From JAAYED01 sp040772225 (GTDB lineage Bacteria; Chloroflexota; Anaerolineae; UBA1429), in assembly GCA_040772225.1 (NCBI GenBank), contig JAXGYO010000002.1, positions 372,001 through 436,000 on the forward strand: a DNA stretch of 64,000 nucleotides. The letters run 5' to 3'. The notes under the pieces are model-generated. The model had not been told where the DNA came from. It searched no databases and saw nothing but the letters and a program-made list of their open reading frames with translations. The position numbers were made by a program, and so were the translations under genes. Of the stretch, positions 16,571 to 25,482 are shown piece after piece (positions within the stretch are counted from its first letter, which is position 1; each line of letters begins with the position of its first letter).

Positions 16571-16638
16571 CGTACTCCCTCCCGATAGTGACAATTGACG
16601 GGCTCGCGACACCCTCCAGCGCTCACCGGTGCCATGTA

Positions 16639-16667
16639 TTGCAGACTGCCCGGCTTACAGATACAAT
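16639..16667 (+). promoter_or_regulatory. Candidate promoter of the DOMON lipoprotein operon
   Basis: TTGCAG (16639-16644), 17 bases, TACAAT (16662-16667). The -10 is one base off consensus. It leaves a leader of about 90 bases before the ATG at 16767. A TTGACT at 16677 has no matching -10. Confidence 0.5.
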
Positions 16668-16766
16668 GTGCGAGAATTGACTCCAGGCTATGTTAGCCAG
16701 TGAGTCTCGACTCTGCAAGCGAGACAGATACGGATAGAAGCCGGTTCCCCGAATAAGGAGTTAGCC

Positions 16767-17597
16767 ATGCTGAGACACCGATTGCCCCTCTTGTTGGTCC
16801 TCCTGTTGCTGGTTGCCTGTGGCAGAGCGCCGGAGGCCGTCGATACTGATACCGATTCGGCGGCGCCTGCCAGTACGGTGACTACCGTTGTGGAAAAGGC
16901 CACGGTAGATGCTCCGGCAAGCCCGGCTGCCACCACCGCAGTGCCGTCGGACGGCGCTTCAGCGCCAGAGACTGAAGCTTATCCGGCTCCTTCAAGCGGG
17001 GTTTCTGACGCAGCCGCCGTCGACGCGTACCCCGCCCCCGAAGTGGCAGTGCCCGGTGATACGGCGACCGAAGCCTACCCGGAGAGTGCCACTGGAGGCG
17101 CCAGCGATGATGTCATTCGTGCGGCGGATGCCGTCATCGCCGCCGGCGAGTATGCACATGAGACAGTGATCGGGAAGGTGACCGTCTATTGGAGCAATGA
17201 CGACCAGTACCTGTACCTCGCTGCAGAGGCAGAGACAGCCGGTTGGCTTGGCATAGGGCTCGACCCCGAGAACCGCATGCAGGGCGCCAACTATATCATC
17301 GCTGCGGACCGCGACGGTGCCCCTGCGGTCTACGATGCCTACGGCCAGGGTGCAGTCGGGGCGACGCACCCTGAAGACGTCGAGATAGGTGGTAGCGATG
17401 ACCTCGTCGCCTCGGCCGTATCGGTTCAGGGGGGCGTGGTAAGGCTGGAAGCGCAGATCCCTCTGGATTCGGGCGACCAATACGACAAGGTCCTGCAGCC
17501 TGGAGAGACCTACCCTATTATTGTGGCCACAGGGACTTTTTTGCAGTTCAGCGCGCCTCATGATTTTCGTGCCCTGGGCGAGATGACACTGGACTAG
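16767..17597 (+). CDS. DOMON-domain lipoprotein with AYPAP-type linker repeats
   Basis: The 276-residue protein has a lipoprotein signal peptide with lipobox LVAC (Cys18). A Thr/Ala/Pro-rich linker follows, with three EAYPAP, DAYPAP and EAYPES units (about residues 70-110). A DOMON-like beta-sandwich (about 120-270) contains VTVYWSNDDQYLYLAAEAE and WLGIGLDPENRMQGANYII. DOMON domains bind haem or sugars and often serve extracytoplasmic redox. It should sit on the outer face of the membrane. It is followed after seven bases by a Crp/Fnr regulator, probably in one operon. The ligand cannot be told from sequence. Confidence 0.82.
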   Translation: MLRHRLPLLLVLLLLVACGRAPEAVDTDTDSAAPASTVTTVVEKATVDAPASPAATTAVPSDGASAPETEAYPAPSSGVSDAAAVDAYPAPEVAVPGDTATEAYPESATGGASDDVIRAADAVIAAGEYAHETVIGKVTVYWSNDDQYLYLAAEAETAGWLGIGLDPENRMQGANYIIAADRDGAPAVYDAYGQGAVGATHPEDVEIGGSDDLVASAVSVQGGVVRLEAQIPLDSGDQYDKVLQPGETYPIIVATGTFLQFSAPHDFRALGEMTLD

Positions 17598-17604
17598 ACA
17601 GAGG

Positions 17605-18324
17605 GTGACACCTGACGCTCGAGATGAGAGGGCAGATACACAGCCCGCAGGGCGCTCCGCGACTGTGGAGCGCCTTTCGCGCTGGCCCTTTTTCCGCGAG
17701 TTGGCCCCCGATACCTTTCGTGCCCTCACTCCCCTGCTACGGATGGAAGGCCATCCCGCTGGTGAGATCCTTCTTCTGGATGGCCAGCACTACCGCTCGC
17801 TTTACCTTGTGGCGCGCGGCGTGACAAGTCACAGCCAGATATCCGCAGAGGGACGCGAACATGTACTGAGCTACCCGGGGCCTGGCCGGTTTCTGAACCT
17901 GCTACAAACCATTGACGGCGGCCCGCAGCCCGGGAGCATCCTGAGTGTCACTGACGTCGACCTCTACAGCCTCCCGGAGGCAGCGTTCTGCGATTTGCTG
18001 GCGCGCCGCCCCGATCTTGGCGTCGCCGTCGCCCTGGTGCTGGCGAGTGAAAACAGGCGCCTGAGCGAGACCGCCCGGGGCCTGGCGCTCGATCCCGTCC
18101 GCAAACGTCTCGCGGCTTTTCTCCTCGAGTCCGCAGAGAGCACCCCGCCGCAGCAGCGCTGGACTCAGGACATGATCGCGGCACACATCGGAACAGTGCG
18201 AGATGTGGTCGGGCGCATCCTACGGGACCTGATTCGCGATGGACTGATCAACAAGGATCACGGTCAGCTGGTGATCATCGACCGGGAGGCCCTTATGCAG
18301 GAGGCAGGTCTCGATGAACCGTGA
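17605..18324 (+). CDS. Crp/Fnr-family transcription regulator
   Basis: The 239-residue protein has an N-terminal cyclic-nucleotide-binding-fold domain (about 25-150) and a C-terminal winged helix (about 160-230) with QDMIAAHIGTVRDVVGRIL as the recognition region. No Fnr-type cysteine cluster is present, so it is not an Fe-S oxygen sensor. The GTG start at 17605 comes seven bases after the lipoprotein stop, and its 3' end overlaps the next gene by 11 bases. It may control this operon or respiratory genes nearby; the effector is unknown. Confidence 0.88.
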   Translation: MTPDARDERADTQPAGRSATVERLSRWPFFRELAPDTFRALTPLLRMEGHPAGEILLLDGQHYRSLYLVARGVTSHSQISAEGREHVLSYPGPGRFLNLLQTIDGGPQPGSILSVTDVDLYSLPEAAFCDLLARRPDLGVAVALVLASENRRLSETARGLALDPVRKRLAAFLLESAESTPPQQRWTQDMIAAHIGTVRDVVGRILRDLIRDGLINKDHGQLVIIDREALMQEAGLDEP

Positions 18325-19087
18325 TCGTGCTCTCAAGCCCCGCATCGGACTGCCGATGTATACAGCGGGAGCGCAACCGCATCGCTGGATGACTTCTCCC
18401 GCCTACGTTCGCGCGGTAGCTCTCGGCGGGGGCATTCCGGTACCCATCCCGTTGCTCATCGATTGGGCTCTCCTCGATGACTATCTGGACACCATAGATG
18501 GGCTCTTACTATGCGGCGGGGGTGACATAGATCCCGCGGCATATGGGGCGCCAGCGGTGGGCCTGAGCCACGGGATCGATCCCGATCGCGATGCCGTGGA
18601 GTTGTACCTGGCCCGCGGCGCAGCCACGCGGCATCTGCCCACACTGGGGATCTGTCGTGGGCTTCAGCTGATGAATGTCGCTGCCGGAGGAACTCTGGTA
18701 CAGGATATCGCCACAGCATATCCGGACGCCCTGGCACACGCCACGCCCGCGGACCTGCCGCGCGATACGCACGCCCATGAGGTAGCCATCCTTTCCGAGG
18801 TAGCCAGCAGAATGCCGGATCCGCTGCTGCGCGAGTCTTTCGTGACGACGCCATCTCTGCCAGTGAACAGCACACATCATCAGGCGGTGGCTCGAGTTGG
18901 GCACCCGTTTTTGGTTGCCGCCACCGCTGAGGATGGTATTATAGAGGCGCTAGTCGGGATCGATGGTTGGTACCGAGTGGGTGTCCAGTGGCACCCGGAG
19001 GAAATGCTTAACGGTGGCCATGATGGCCTGCATCGGACGCTGTTCAGCGCCCTGGTGCGCGCGGCCACCCAGCGTGGGGAGGCATAG
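18314..19087 (+). CDS. Gamma-glutamyl-GABA hydrolase-like class I amidotransferase (peptidase C26)
   Basis: The 257-residue protein has the nucleophile elbow LGICRGLQLMNVAAGG with Cys near residue 115. His and Glu of the triad lie in VQWHPEE near the end, and LLCGGGDIDPAAYG is typical of the PuuD family. PuuD-like enzymes hydrolyse gamma-glutamyl amide bonds in polyamine breakdown. No other polyamine genes are visible. It overlaps the Crp/Fnr gene by 11 bases and precedes glutamate racemase by six, linking it to glutamate metabolism. Confidence 0.87.
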   Translation: MNRDRALKPRIGLPMYTAGAQPHRWMTSPAYVRAVALGGGIPVPIPLLIDWALLDDYLDTIDGLLLCGGGDIDPAAYGAPAVGLSHGIDPDRDAVELYLARGAATRHLPTLGICRGLQLMNVAAGGTLVQDIATAYPDALAHATPADLPRDTHAHEVAILSEVASRMPDPLLRESFVTTPSLPVNSTHHQAVARVGHPFLVAATAEDGIIEALVGIDGWYRVGVQWHPEEMLNGGHDGLHRTLFSALVRAATQRGEA

Positions 19088-19093
19088 CATCGC

Positions 19094-19960
19094 GTGAGCA
19101 CTCGAGATCTGTCTGCACCCATAGGTATCTATGACTCTGGCGTCGGCGGATTATCAATTCTCGCGGCGCTCAAGGCGCTTTTGCCCGCTGAGCAGTTTTA
19201 CTACGTCGCCGATAGCTACCACTGCCCCTACGGTGATCGCAGTGCCACAGAGATTCAGGGGCTGGCCCTTGGCGTTGCCCATCACATGGTTGACGCGGGC
19301 TGCAAACTCATTGTGGTAGCCTGCAACACCATCTCTGCCACATCCCTGCCCATTCTACGCAGGCGCCTGCCTGACATCCCCATCGTTGGCATGGTGCCGG
19401 CGGTCAAGCCGGCGATAGAGATCACGCGTGCCGGCGTCGTCGGTGTGCTCGCTACGCAGGCCACCGTCCGTGGCGCACTGTATCTTGAGGTGCTGCAGCA
19501 GTACGGCGGCGATACCAAGGTTATTTCGCAGCCTTGCCCTGGACTGGTGGAGCTCATTGAGGCAGGAAAGCTCGATTGCGAGGAGACGGTCGCGTTGATC
19601 AGCCACTGCCTGACGCCTATCATCAAAGCTGGCGCAGATGTCATTGTCCTGGGTTGCAGCCACTATCCCTTTGTCCGCCCGCTCATCGAACGCCTGGCTG
19701 GGCCTCTGGTTCGCATTATTGAGCCGAGCGACGCGATCGCATTGCAGACGCGCCGGGTGCTGGAACGTGAAGGGCTGCTGACCGACGCGGCACCGCATAG
19801 CGCCGGCCGCACACTTTTTGCCACCTCGGGAGCCGCGTCAGTCTTTGACGAAAGTGTGTTGAGGCTGACGGGTATAAAGTCTGACGCCGAGTCGTTGATC
19901 TGGGTGAGCGGCAGCCTGCGGGCGCTGAGTGCCTTACCCGTTGCAAGCAGGTGCAGCTGA
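19094..19960 (+). CDS. murI: Glutamate racemase
   Basis: The 288-residue enzyme makes D-glutamate for peptidoglycan. Catalytic-site motifs are YDSGVGGLSIL near the start, VVACNTISAT (first catalytic Cys) and VLGCSHYPFV (second catalytic Cys, about residue 192). The second is followed by the usual spacing of the family. The start is GTG at 19094, preceded only weakly by a ribosome site, which fits coupling to the upstream gene. Its presence implies a peptidoglycan cell wall. Confidence 0.93.
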   Translation: MSTRDLSAPIGIYDSGVGGLSILAALKALLPAEQFYYVADSYHCPYGDRSATEIQGLALGVAHHMVDAGCKLIVVACNTISATSLPILRRRLPDIPIVGMVPAVKPAIEITRAGVVGVLATQATVRGALYLEVLQQYGGDTKVISQPCPGLVELIEAGKLDCEETVALISHCLTPIIKAGADVIVLGCSHYPFVRPLIERLAGPLVRIIEPSDAIALQTRRVLEREGLLTDAAPHSAGRTLFATSGAASVFDESVLRLTGIKSDAESLIWVSGSLRALSALPVASRCS

Positions 19961-20033
19961 GAGGCGGCACTCGAGGGGAGACCGTCTCCAGATATATCGT
20001 ATGACTGGCTTATAGCAGGAAAGGATCAGACCT

Positions 20034-22811
20034 ATGGCCGTGTGGTACAAACAGGATGTGGCTGCCACGCTGGAAGAGCTCAAGACCAGCCATGACGGTC
20101 TGAGTAGTGGCGAGGCTGCGCGCCGGCTGGCTGAGGTGGGCCCGAACCAGCTCGATGAGCGGGCAGGCCGTACCAAGCTCGAGGTTTTCCTGGGCCAGTT
20201 CAAGGACACGATGGTCATCGTGCTCCTGGTGGCCGCAGCAATCTCCTTCGTCCTCGCACTCACGTCTCATGAGAGTGGCGAGTTCACGGACGCCATCATG
20301 ATCATGATTATCGTGATCTTGAACGCCATTCTGGGTTACACCCAGGAGTTCAAGGCCGAACGTGCCATGGCTGCCCTCAAGCAGATGGCTGTGTCCGTGG
20401 TCCGCGTCCGACGTGATGGTCAGATTCGCGAAATGCCGGCGACCGAGCTCGTGCCGGGAGATGTGGTACTGCTCGAGGCGGGTGTACGCATCCCAGCCGA
20501 TGGTCGCCTGATTGAGTCGGCCAACTTGCGCGTCGACGAGGCTGCGCTCACAGGTGAGTCCGTTCCGGTTGAAAAGATCACGGATGCGCTCACAACTGAC
20601 TCTGCTTCTGTGGGCGATCGCACCAATATGGTATTCATGGGCACCACCGCGGTCTACGGCCGGGCAGTCGCAGTCGTGACAGAGACCGGCATGGCCACAG
20701 AGCTGGGCAAGATCGCCGACCTGCTCCAGGACGTCGGCGAAGATCGCACGCCACTGCAGCAGCGAATGGAGCAGTTGAGCAAGGTGCTGGCCGTTGCAGC
20801 CTTTGTGATCGTGGCCGTGGTCTTTGCAGTCGGCCTGCTGCGGGGCCAGGATGTCAAGCTGATGTTTATGACGGCCGTCAGCCTCGCGGTCGCTGCAGTC
20901 CCCGAAGGGCTGCCGGCTGTCGTGACCATCTCGTTGGCCCTGGGCGCACAGCGTATGGTAAGGCGGAACGCCCTGATACGACGTCTTCCCGCGGTAGAGA
21001 CGCTCGGCTCCGTGACCACCATTTGCTCAGACAAGACCGGGACGCTGACCGAGAACCGCATGACGGTGATGGCCCTGGATGTGGCCGGTACCGAGCTCAA
21101 CCTCACAACGTACCTGCAGAACGCGGGCGCGCTGATGGGACCCAAAGACACACCTCTGCTGGACGTCGACAGCGACATCGGTCTCCTCTTGCTCGGCTCG
21201 GCACTGTGCAACGACGCTGTTCTTGAGCGCAACGACGAAGGCGAGGGTTACCACACCGTCGGAGACCCTACCGAGGGCGCCCTGGTTGTCGCTGCGGCAC
21301 GGATGGGCCTCTGGAAGTCGCATCTCGATGAGCGAATGCCGCGCGTGCAGGAGGTGCCCTTTACCTCCGAACGGAAACGGATGACGACCGTTCATGCATG
21401 CAACAAGCTCTCGCAGGGCGATCCTCTGGAGGAGCTGTACCGCACTATGCCAGATACGCCGTACATAGCCTTTTGCAAAGGGGCTGCGGACGCGCTCCTC
21501 TCCGTTTCGGACCGCGTCTGGAACGAAGGCACCATCGAGCCTATGACGGAAGAATGGCGGCGTCGCATCATGGCCGCCAATGATCGCATGGCGCTCGATG
21601 GGATACGCGTTCTCGGGCTCTCCATCCGCCCCATGGATGAACTGCCGCAAAAGGCCACAGAGGACACGATCGAGCAGCAGCTCATATTCGTCGGTCTCAC
21701 GGGCATGATCGATCCACCGCGCCAGGAGGTCCGGCAGGCGGTCGACCAGTGCCGGACGGCCGGGATTCGTCCCGTCATGATCACCGGCGACCACCCCTAC
21801 ACCGCACTGCACATCGCCAGGGATCTGGGCATCGTTGACTCCTCAGTCGAGGATGCACGCGTCCTGATCGGGACAGACCTCGAAAAGATGTCGGTCGAGG
21901 ACCTAGAAGGCGTGGTGGAGAGCACCTCCGTGTACGCCCGTGTGAGCCCGGAACACAAGTTCAAGATCGTCGAGGCGCTTCAAGCCAAGGGCCACTTTGT
22001 CGCGATGACCGGTGATGGAGTTAATGACGCCCCGGCCCTCAAGCGAGCCAACATTGGCGTCGCGATGGGTATCACCGGGACAGATGTGAGCAAAGAAGCC
22101 GCCGATATGGTGCTCCTGGATGACAACTTTGCCACGATTGTGCATGCCATCGAAGAGGGGCGCACGATCTATGAGAACATCCGCAAGTTTGTGCGCTATA
22201 TCGTCTCGTGTAACGTGGGCGAGATCCTGCTGATGCTCGTCTCGCCGCTACTGGGGCTATCCCTGCCCCTGACGCCGGTACAGCTTCTCTGGATCAACCT
22301 GGTGACGGACGGGCTGCCGGCGCTGGCGTTGGGTGTGGAGCCTGCCAGCAAAGATATCATGGAGGAGCCGCCTCATGCTCCCGACGAGGGCGTGTTAGCG
22401 CGGGGCACCGGCACGTATATCCTGTGGATTGGTCTTCTTCTGGGCGCTGTGTGTGTCATCACACAGTACCTCGCAGAAAAGGGAGGACTGGGTGGCACCG
22501 ATCCGCGCATCTGGCAGACTATGGTCTTTACGACACTCGGTCTCTCTCAGATGGGCAACGCGCTCGCAGTCCGCTCAGACAAAATGACACTCTTGCAGCT
22601 GGGCATCTTTAGCAACCGGCTCCTGATAGGCGCCGTTCTACTCACGCTCTTGCTGCAGTTGGCGGTAGTATACGTTCCGTTCCTCCAGAGTATCTTTAAC
22701 ACCGCGGCGTTGGATCTGCAGCACCTTCTGATCTGCCTGGGCCTCTCTGCCGTCGTCTTTGTCGTGGTAGAAGTGTCCAAAGTCATCCGCGCCAGAATTG
22801 CGCAGCGCTAG
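20034..22811 (+). CDS. P-type cation ATPase, P2 (calcium/SERCA-PMCA-like) class
   Basis: The 925-residue pump has an N-terminal cation-ATPase domain and an actuator domain with TGES (residues 176-179). Asp333 in CSDKTGTLTEN is phosphorylated, and the hinge is MTGDGVNDAPALKRANIGVAMG. Membrane segments include PEGLPAVVT in M4 and NLVTDGLPALALG in M6, the calcium-coordinating segments of the P2A/P2B class. C-terminal spans end near residue 920. GGAAAGG precedes the ATG. The most likely job is calcium (or another divalent cation) efflux. A strong terminator follows. Confidence 0.9.
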   Translation: MAVWYKQDVAATLEELKTSHDGLSSGEAARRLAEVGPNQLDERAGRTKLEVFLGQFKDTMVIVLLVAAAISFVLALTSHESGEFTDAIMIMIIVILNAILGYTQEFKAERAMAALKQMAVSVVRVRRDGQIREMPATELVPGDVVLLEAGVRIPADGRLIESANLRVDEAALTGESVPVEKITDALTTDSASVGDRTNMVFMGTTAVYGRAVAVVTETGMATELGKIADLLQDVGEDRTPLQQRMEQLSKVLAVAAFVIVAVVFAVGLLRGQDVKLMFMTAVSLAVAAVPEGLPAVVTISLALGAQRMVRRNALIRRLPAVETLGSVTTICSDKTGTLTENRMTVMALDVAGTELNLTTYLQNAGALMGPKDTPLLDVDSDIGLLLLGSALCNDAVLERNDEGEGYHTVGDPTEGALVVAAARMGLWKSHLDERMPRVQEVPFTSERKRMTTVHACNKLSQGDPLEELYRTMPDTPYIAFCKGAADALLSVSDRVWNEGTIEPMTEEWRRRIMAANDRMALDGIRVLGLSIRPMDELPQKATEDTIEQQLIFVGLTGMIDPPRQEVRQAVDQCRTAGIRPVMITGDHPYTALHIARDLGIVDSSVEDARVLIGTDLEKMSVEDLEGVVESTSVYARVSPEHKFKIVEALQAKGHFVAMTGDGVNDAPALKRANIGVAMGITGTDVSKEAADMVLLDDNFATIVHAIEEGRTIYENIRKFVRYIVSCNVGEILLMLVSPLLGLSLPLTPVQLLWINLVTDGLPALALGVEPASKDIMEEPPHAPDEGVLARGTGTYILWIGLLLGAVCVITQYLAEKGGLGGTDPRIWQTMVFTTLGLSQMGNALAVRSDKMTLLQLGIFSNRLLIGAVLLTLLLQLAVVYVPFLQSIFNTAALDLQHLLICLGLSAVVFVVVEVSKVIRARIAQR

Positions 22812-22830
22812 TCCCTTACGTTTCATAGAC

Positions 22831-22866
22831 CACAGACGCCCGAGAAACTCGGGCGTCTGTTCTATT
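22831..22866 (+). terminator. Rho-independent terminator of the P-type ATPase gene
   Basis: A perfect 13-base stem, ACAGACGCCCGAG, loop AAA and CTCGGGCGTCTGT, is followed by TTCTATT. It lies 19 bases past the stop codon and between two convergent genes, so it can also serve the MATE gene. Confidence 0.85.
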
Positions 22867-22889
22867 CAGGCCAGCAGGCTCGGCACGAA

Positions 22890-24257
22890 CTAGACGCGTA
22901 TGGTCTTCCACCTGCCCTGAGCAAAGCGCCAGGTCATGACGAGTGCATGGGCAGTATCGCCCAGCACCATGCCAATCCAGATGCCCACGGGCCCCAGCCA
23001 ACCGCTCAGCAGCCAGGATGCCGGGATCTGCACGATCCATAAGGCACCTACGCTGGCGAGCATCGGCGACACGGCATCTCCCGCTCCAGCCAGCGACCGG
23101 CCCAACACCTGTCCCCAGCCGCGTACCGCCGATCCCACCACGGTCACCCGAATGGCCAGGGCGGCCGCGCCGACAACCACAAGATCGTCACTGAACAGCC
23201 CCAGGATCGGCCGGGGCAACAGGGCAATCATTCCGTAGAATACTGCCGAGATAATGGCAGAGGCCAGTCCCCCTGTCCTCCCTGCGTGTTCCGAGCGCTC
23301 GGGCTTACCGGCACCCAGGTTCTGCCCGACCATGGTGGCCGCAGCATTGCCAACCCCCATGGTGACTGCCTGGAAAAAGTTGAACAGCTGGTGAAAGATA
23401 GAATACGCGGTCAGCACCTGGTCTCCAAAGGATGAGACGATCCGCATAAAAGTCGCCATCCCCAGATTCGGCGACAGGCGCTCGACAGATGCCGGGAAAC
23501 TGATCCTGAGCACCGTCTTCATCATACTGAAATCGGGTGTGAGATCCCTCAAGTGGAGCCGCAGCCCTGCTCCACCGGTAAGCAGCACGCCGAAAATACC
23601 CAGAACACCAGCAACCGCACCCGTCACAGATGCAAGGGCCGCCCCCCGGATACCCATGGCCGGAAATGGGCCCAACCCCAGTACTAGCACCGGCTCCAAT
23701 ACCGCCACCAAAACGAGGTTGACCAGATTGATGCGCAGCGTGTACTCCGGCCGGCCTGCACCCTTGATTACGCCGCTCATCGTGGGCAGACACTCCATGA
23801 AGAACAGGCCCCACCAGATGATCCGCAGAAAAGCGGTGGCGCTCTCCTCAACCTGAGGGCTGGCGCCCATCACGCGCAGGATCGCCGGCGTCAGTGTCTG
23901 GCCGATGATCATGATCGGAATCGTGAGCAGCGCGATCAGAAGGATCACTTGCATCACCGCACGATCGGCCATGCGCTGATCGCGCTGGCCGATATAGCGC
24001 GCAATCACAGCCATGCCGCCCATCGAGAGGCCCATCATGGGTGAGATCAGGACCATGCGCAGGGTGGTGCCCATGGCCACCGACGCGACAGCCATTCCGC
24101 CAACGCGTCCCATCCAATACATGTCGGCAAGCCGCACAATGTTCAGCATCGCTTGCTCGACGGCTGACGGGACCGCCAGCATCAGTGTCTGGCGTGCTAC
24201 GGGACCATCTGTCAGTACCCGTGCTTGCCCCTTGCCTCCGGCTTGAAAAAAGCCCAT
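22890..24257 (-). CDS. MATE-family efflux transporter
   Basis: The 455-residue membrane protein has about twelve spans in two related halves. MATE marks include PSAVEQAMLNIVRLADMYWMGR near the N-terminus, GNAAATMVGQNLGAGKPERS in the middle and GWGQVLGRSLAGAGDAVSPM in the second half. It probably exports drugs or metabolites in exchange for sodium or protons. The ATG at 24257 has GGGGAGGGGAG directly upstream; the frame continues to 24326 without support. Confidence 0.9.
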   Translation of the reverse strand: MGFFQAGGKGQARVLTDGPVARQTLMLAVPSAVEQAMLNIVRLADMYWMGRVGGMAVASVAMGTTLRMVLISPMMGLSMGGMAVIARYIGQRDQRMADRAVMQVILLIALLTIPIMIIGQTLTPAILRVMGASPQVEESATAFLRIIWWGLFFMECLPTMSGVIKGAGRPEYTLRINLVNLVLVAVLEPVLVLGLGPFPAMGIRGAALASVTGAVAGVLGIFGVLLTGGAGLRLHLRDLTPDFSMMKTVLRISFPASVERLSPNLGMATFMRIVSSFGDQVLTAYSIFHQLFNFFQAVTMGVGNAAATMVGQNLGAGKPERSEHAGRTGGLASAIISAVFYGMIALLPRPILGLFSDDLVVVGAAALAIRVTVVGSAVRGWGQVLGRSLAGAGDAVSPMLASVGALWIVQIPASWLLSGWLGPVGIWIGMVLGDTAHALVMTWRFAQGRWKTIRV

Positions 24258-24283
24258 CTCCCCTCCCCACGTACGCTGTGCCG

Positions 24284-24311
24284 ATTGTACGCACTGGAGA
24301 GTCCGGTGCAA
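24284..24311 (-). promoter_or_regulatory. Candidate promoter of the MATE gene
   Basis: On the minus strand TTGCAC (24306-24311), 16 bases, TACAAT (24284-24289). The -35 is weak. The start codon lies 26 bases downstream. Confidence 0.45.
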
Positions 24312-24352
24312 GCCCCTGCGTGCCACAGGCTTTGCGTGAGGGCACTCTCGGG

Positions 24353-24358
24353 TATAAT
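24353..24358 (+). promoter_or_regulatory. -10 element for the histone-deacetylase-like gene
   Basis: A consensus TATAAT lies 41 bases upstream of the ATG at 24400. A poor -35 (TTTGCG at 24331-24336, 16-base spacer) precedes it. Confidence 0.5.
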
Positions 24359-24399
24359 CGGGAACAGGACATGCGCTTCACGGGCGGGGGACAACGCGG

Positions 24400-25434
24400 A
24401 TGAGTGTCGGCTACGTCTACCATCCCATATATCTGCAGCACATCACGGGAAACCATCCAGAGAGTCCCGCACGCCTGATGGCGATCATGTCGCACCTGCG
24501 TAAGGCGGGCCTGCTTGACCATCTGGTCGAAATCCCTGCGATCCCCGCCACCATCGAGGACGTGGCCCGTGTCCATTCGGAGCAGATGATCGCCCTGGTG
24601 GAGAACCTGTCCGCACGAGGGGGCGGGCGAATTGATCTGGACACCCTCGTCAGTCGCCGGTCCTTTGAGGCAGCGCTATTCGCCGCCGGCGGAACGATCA
24701 ACGCGGTGCAGGCCTGTCTGGAGGGGCGCGTGGAATCCTGTTTTGCCCTGGTACGACCACCGGGGCACCATGCGACGCCCAGGCAGTCCATGGGTTTCTG
24801 TCTCTTTAACAACGTCGCGATCGCAGCCCGCTGGGCCCGAGAGGTTGCGGGACTACAGAGAGTGTGTATCGTTGACTTTGACGTGCATCATGGCAACGGT
24901 ACCGACGACGTATTCGACACAGACCAAAGCGTCTTTTATGTGTCGCTGCACCAGTATCCGCTCTATCCCGGAACCGGTGACTGGCGCAGGCCAACACATG
25001 TGCGAGGACCGTACAACAACCTGAACATACCTCTTCCCTCTGACACGGGCGACGAAGGCTACAGACGTGTGTTTTCGGAACTTGTGGAGCCAGCGATCCG
25101 CCGCTTTCGCCCCGATCTGATCCTGGTCTCCGCCGGCTATGACGCACACTGGAGTGATCCCCTCGCTACCCTGCAGGTGACCCTGGGAACGTATCGCTAT
25201 ATCAGCGAGTCACTGCTGAGCCTCAGTCGTGAGCTCTGCCCCGGACGACTCGTGTTCACACTCGAAGGGGGATACGACCTGGATGTGCTCGCGCACGGGG
25301 TGGGCACGACCTTTGCAGCGCTGCTCGGCCTGGAATCCGACGATCCCTTTGGGTCAGCCCGTCACCCTGAAGCACAGGTAGACATGCTTATCGGTCGCCT
25401 TGCCGCCTGGCACATGATCGGTACCACGGCCTAA
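24400..25434 (+). CDS. Histone deacetylase-family hydrolase (acetylpolyamine amidohydrolase-like)
   Basis: The 344-residue zinc hydrolase has ALVRPPGHHATPRQSMGFCLFNN with the catalytic His pair (about residue 125). VDFDVHHGNGTDD supplies the zinc-binding Asp and His, and SAGYDAHWSDPL the further Asp. LEGGYD completes the pattern. In bacteria this family deacetylates acetylated polyamines, other small molecules or acetyl-lysine. The neighbouring HD/OB gene begins 48 bases later, probably in the same operon. Confidence 0.9.
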   Translation: MSVGYVYHPIYLQHITGNHPESPARLMAIMSHLRKAGLLDHLVEIPAIPATIEDVARVHSEQMIALVENLSARGGGRIDLDTLVSRRSFEAALFAAGGTINAVQACLEGRVESCFALVRPPGHHATPRQSMGFCLFNNVAIAARWAREVAGLQRVCIVDFDVHHGNGTDDVFDTDQSVFYVSLHQYPLYPGTGDWRRPTHVRGPYNNLNIPLPSDTGDEGYRRVFSELVEPAIRRFRPDLILVSAGYDAHWSDPLATLQVTLGTYRYISESLLSLSRELCPGRLVFTLEGGYDLDVLAHGVGTTFAALLGLESDDPFGSARHPEAQVDMLIGRLAAWHMIGTTA

Positions 25435-25482
25435 AACATGCAAAGATCTTTATGGGACACAACGAACAGCAAAGGAGCCGAT

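Noticed and set aside
16677..16694. TTGACT with TATGTT as a second promoter of the DOMON operon
   Set aside because: The spacing is only six bases, too short for sigma-70.
25438..25482. An earlier start for the YhaM-like gene
   Set aside because: It would add 15 residues unlike the family, and the ribosome site AAAGGAG lies before the later ATG.
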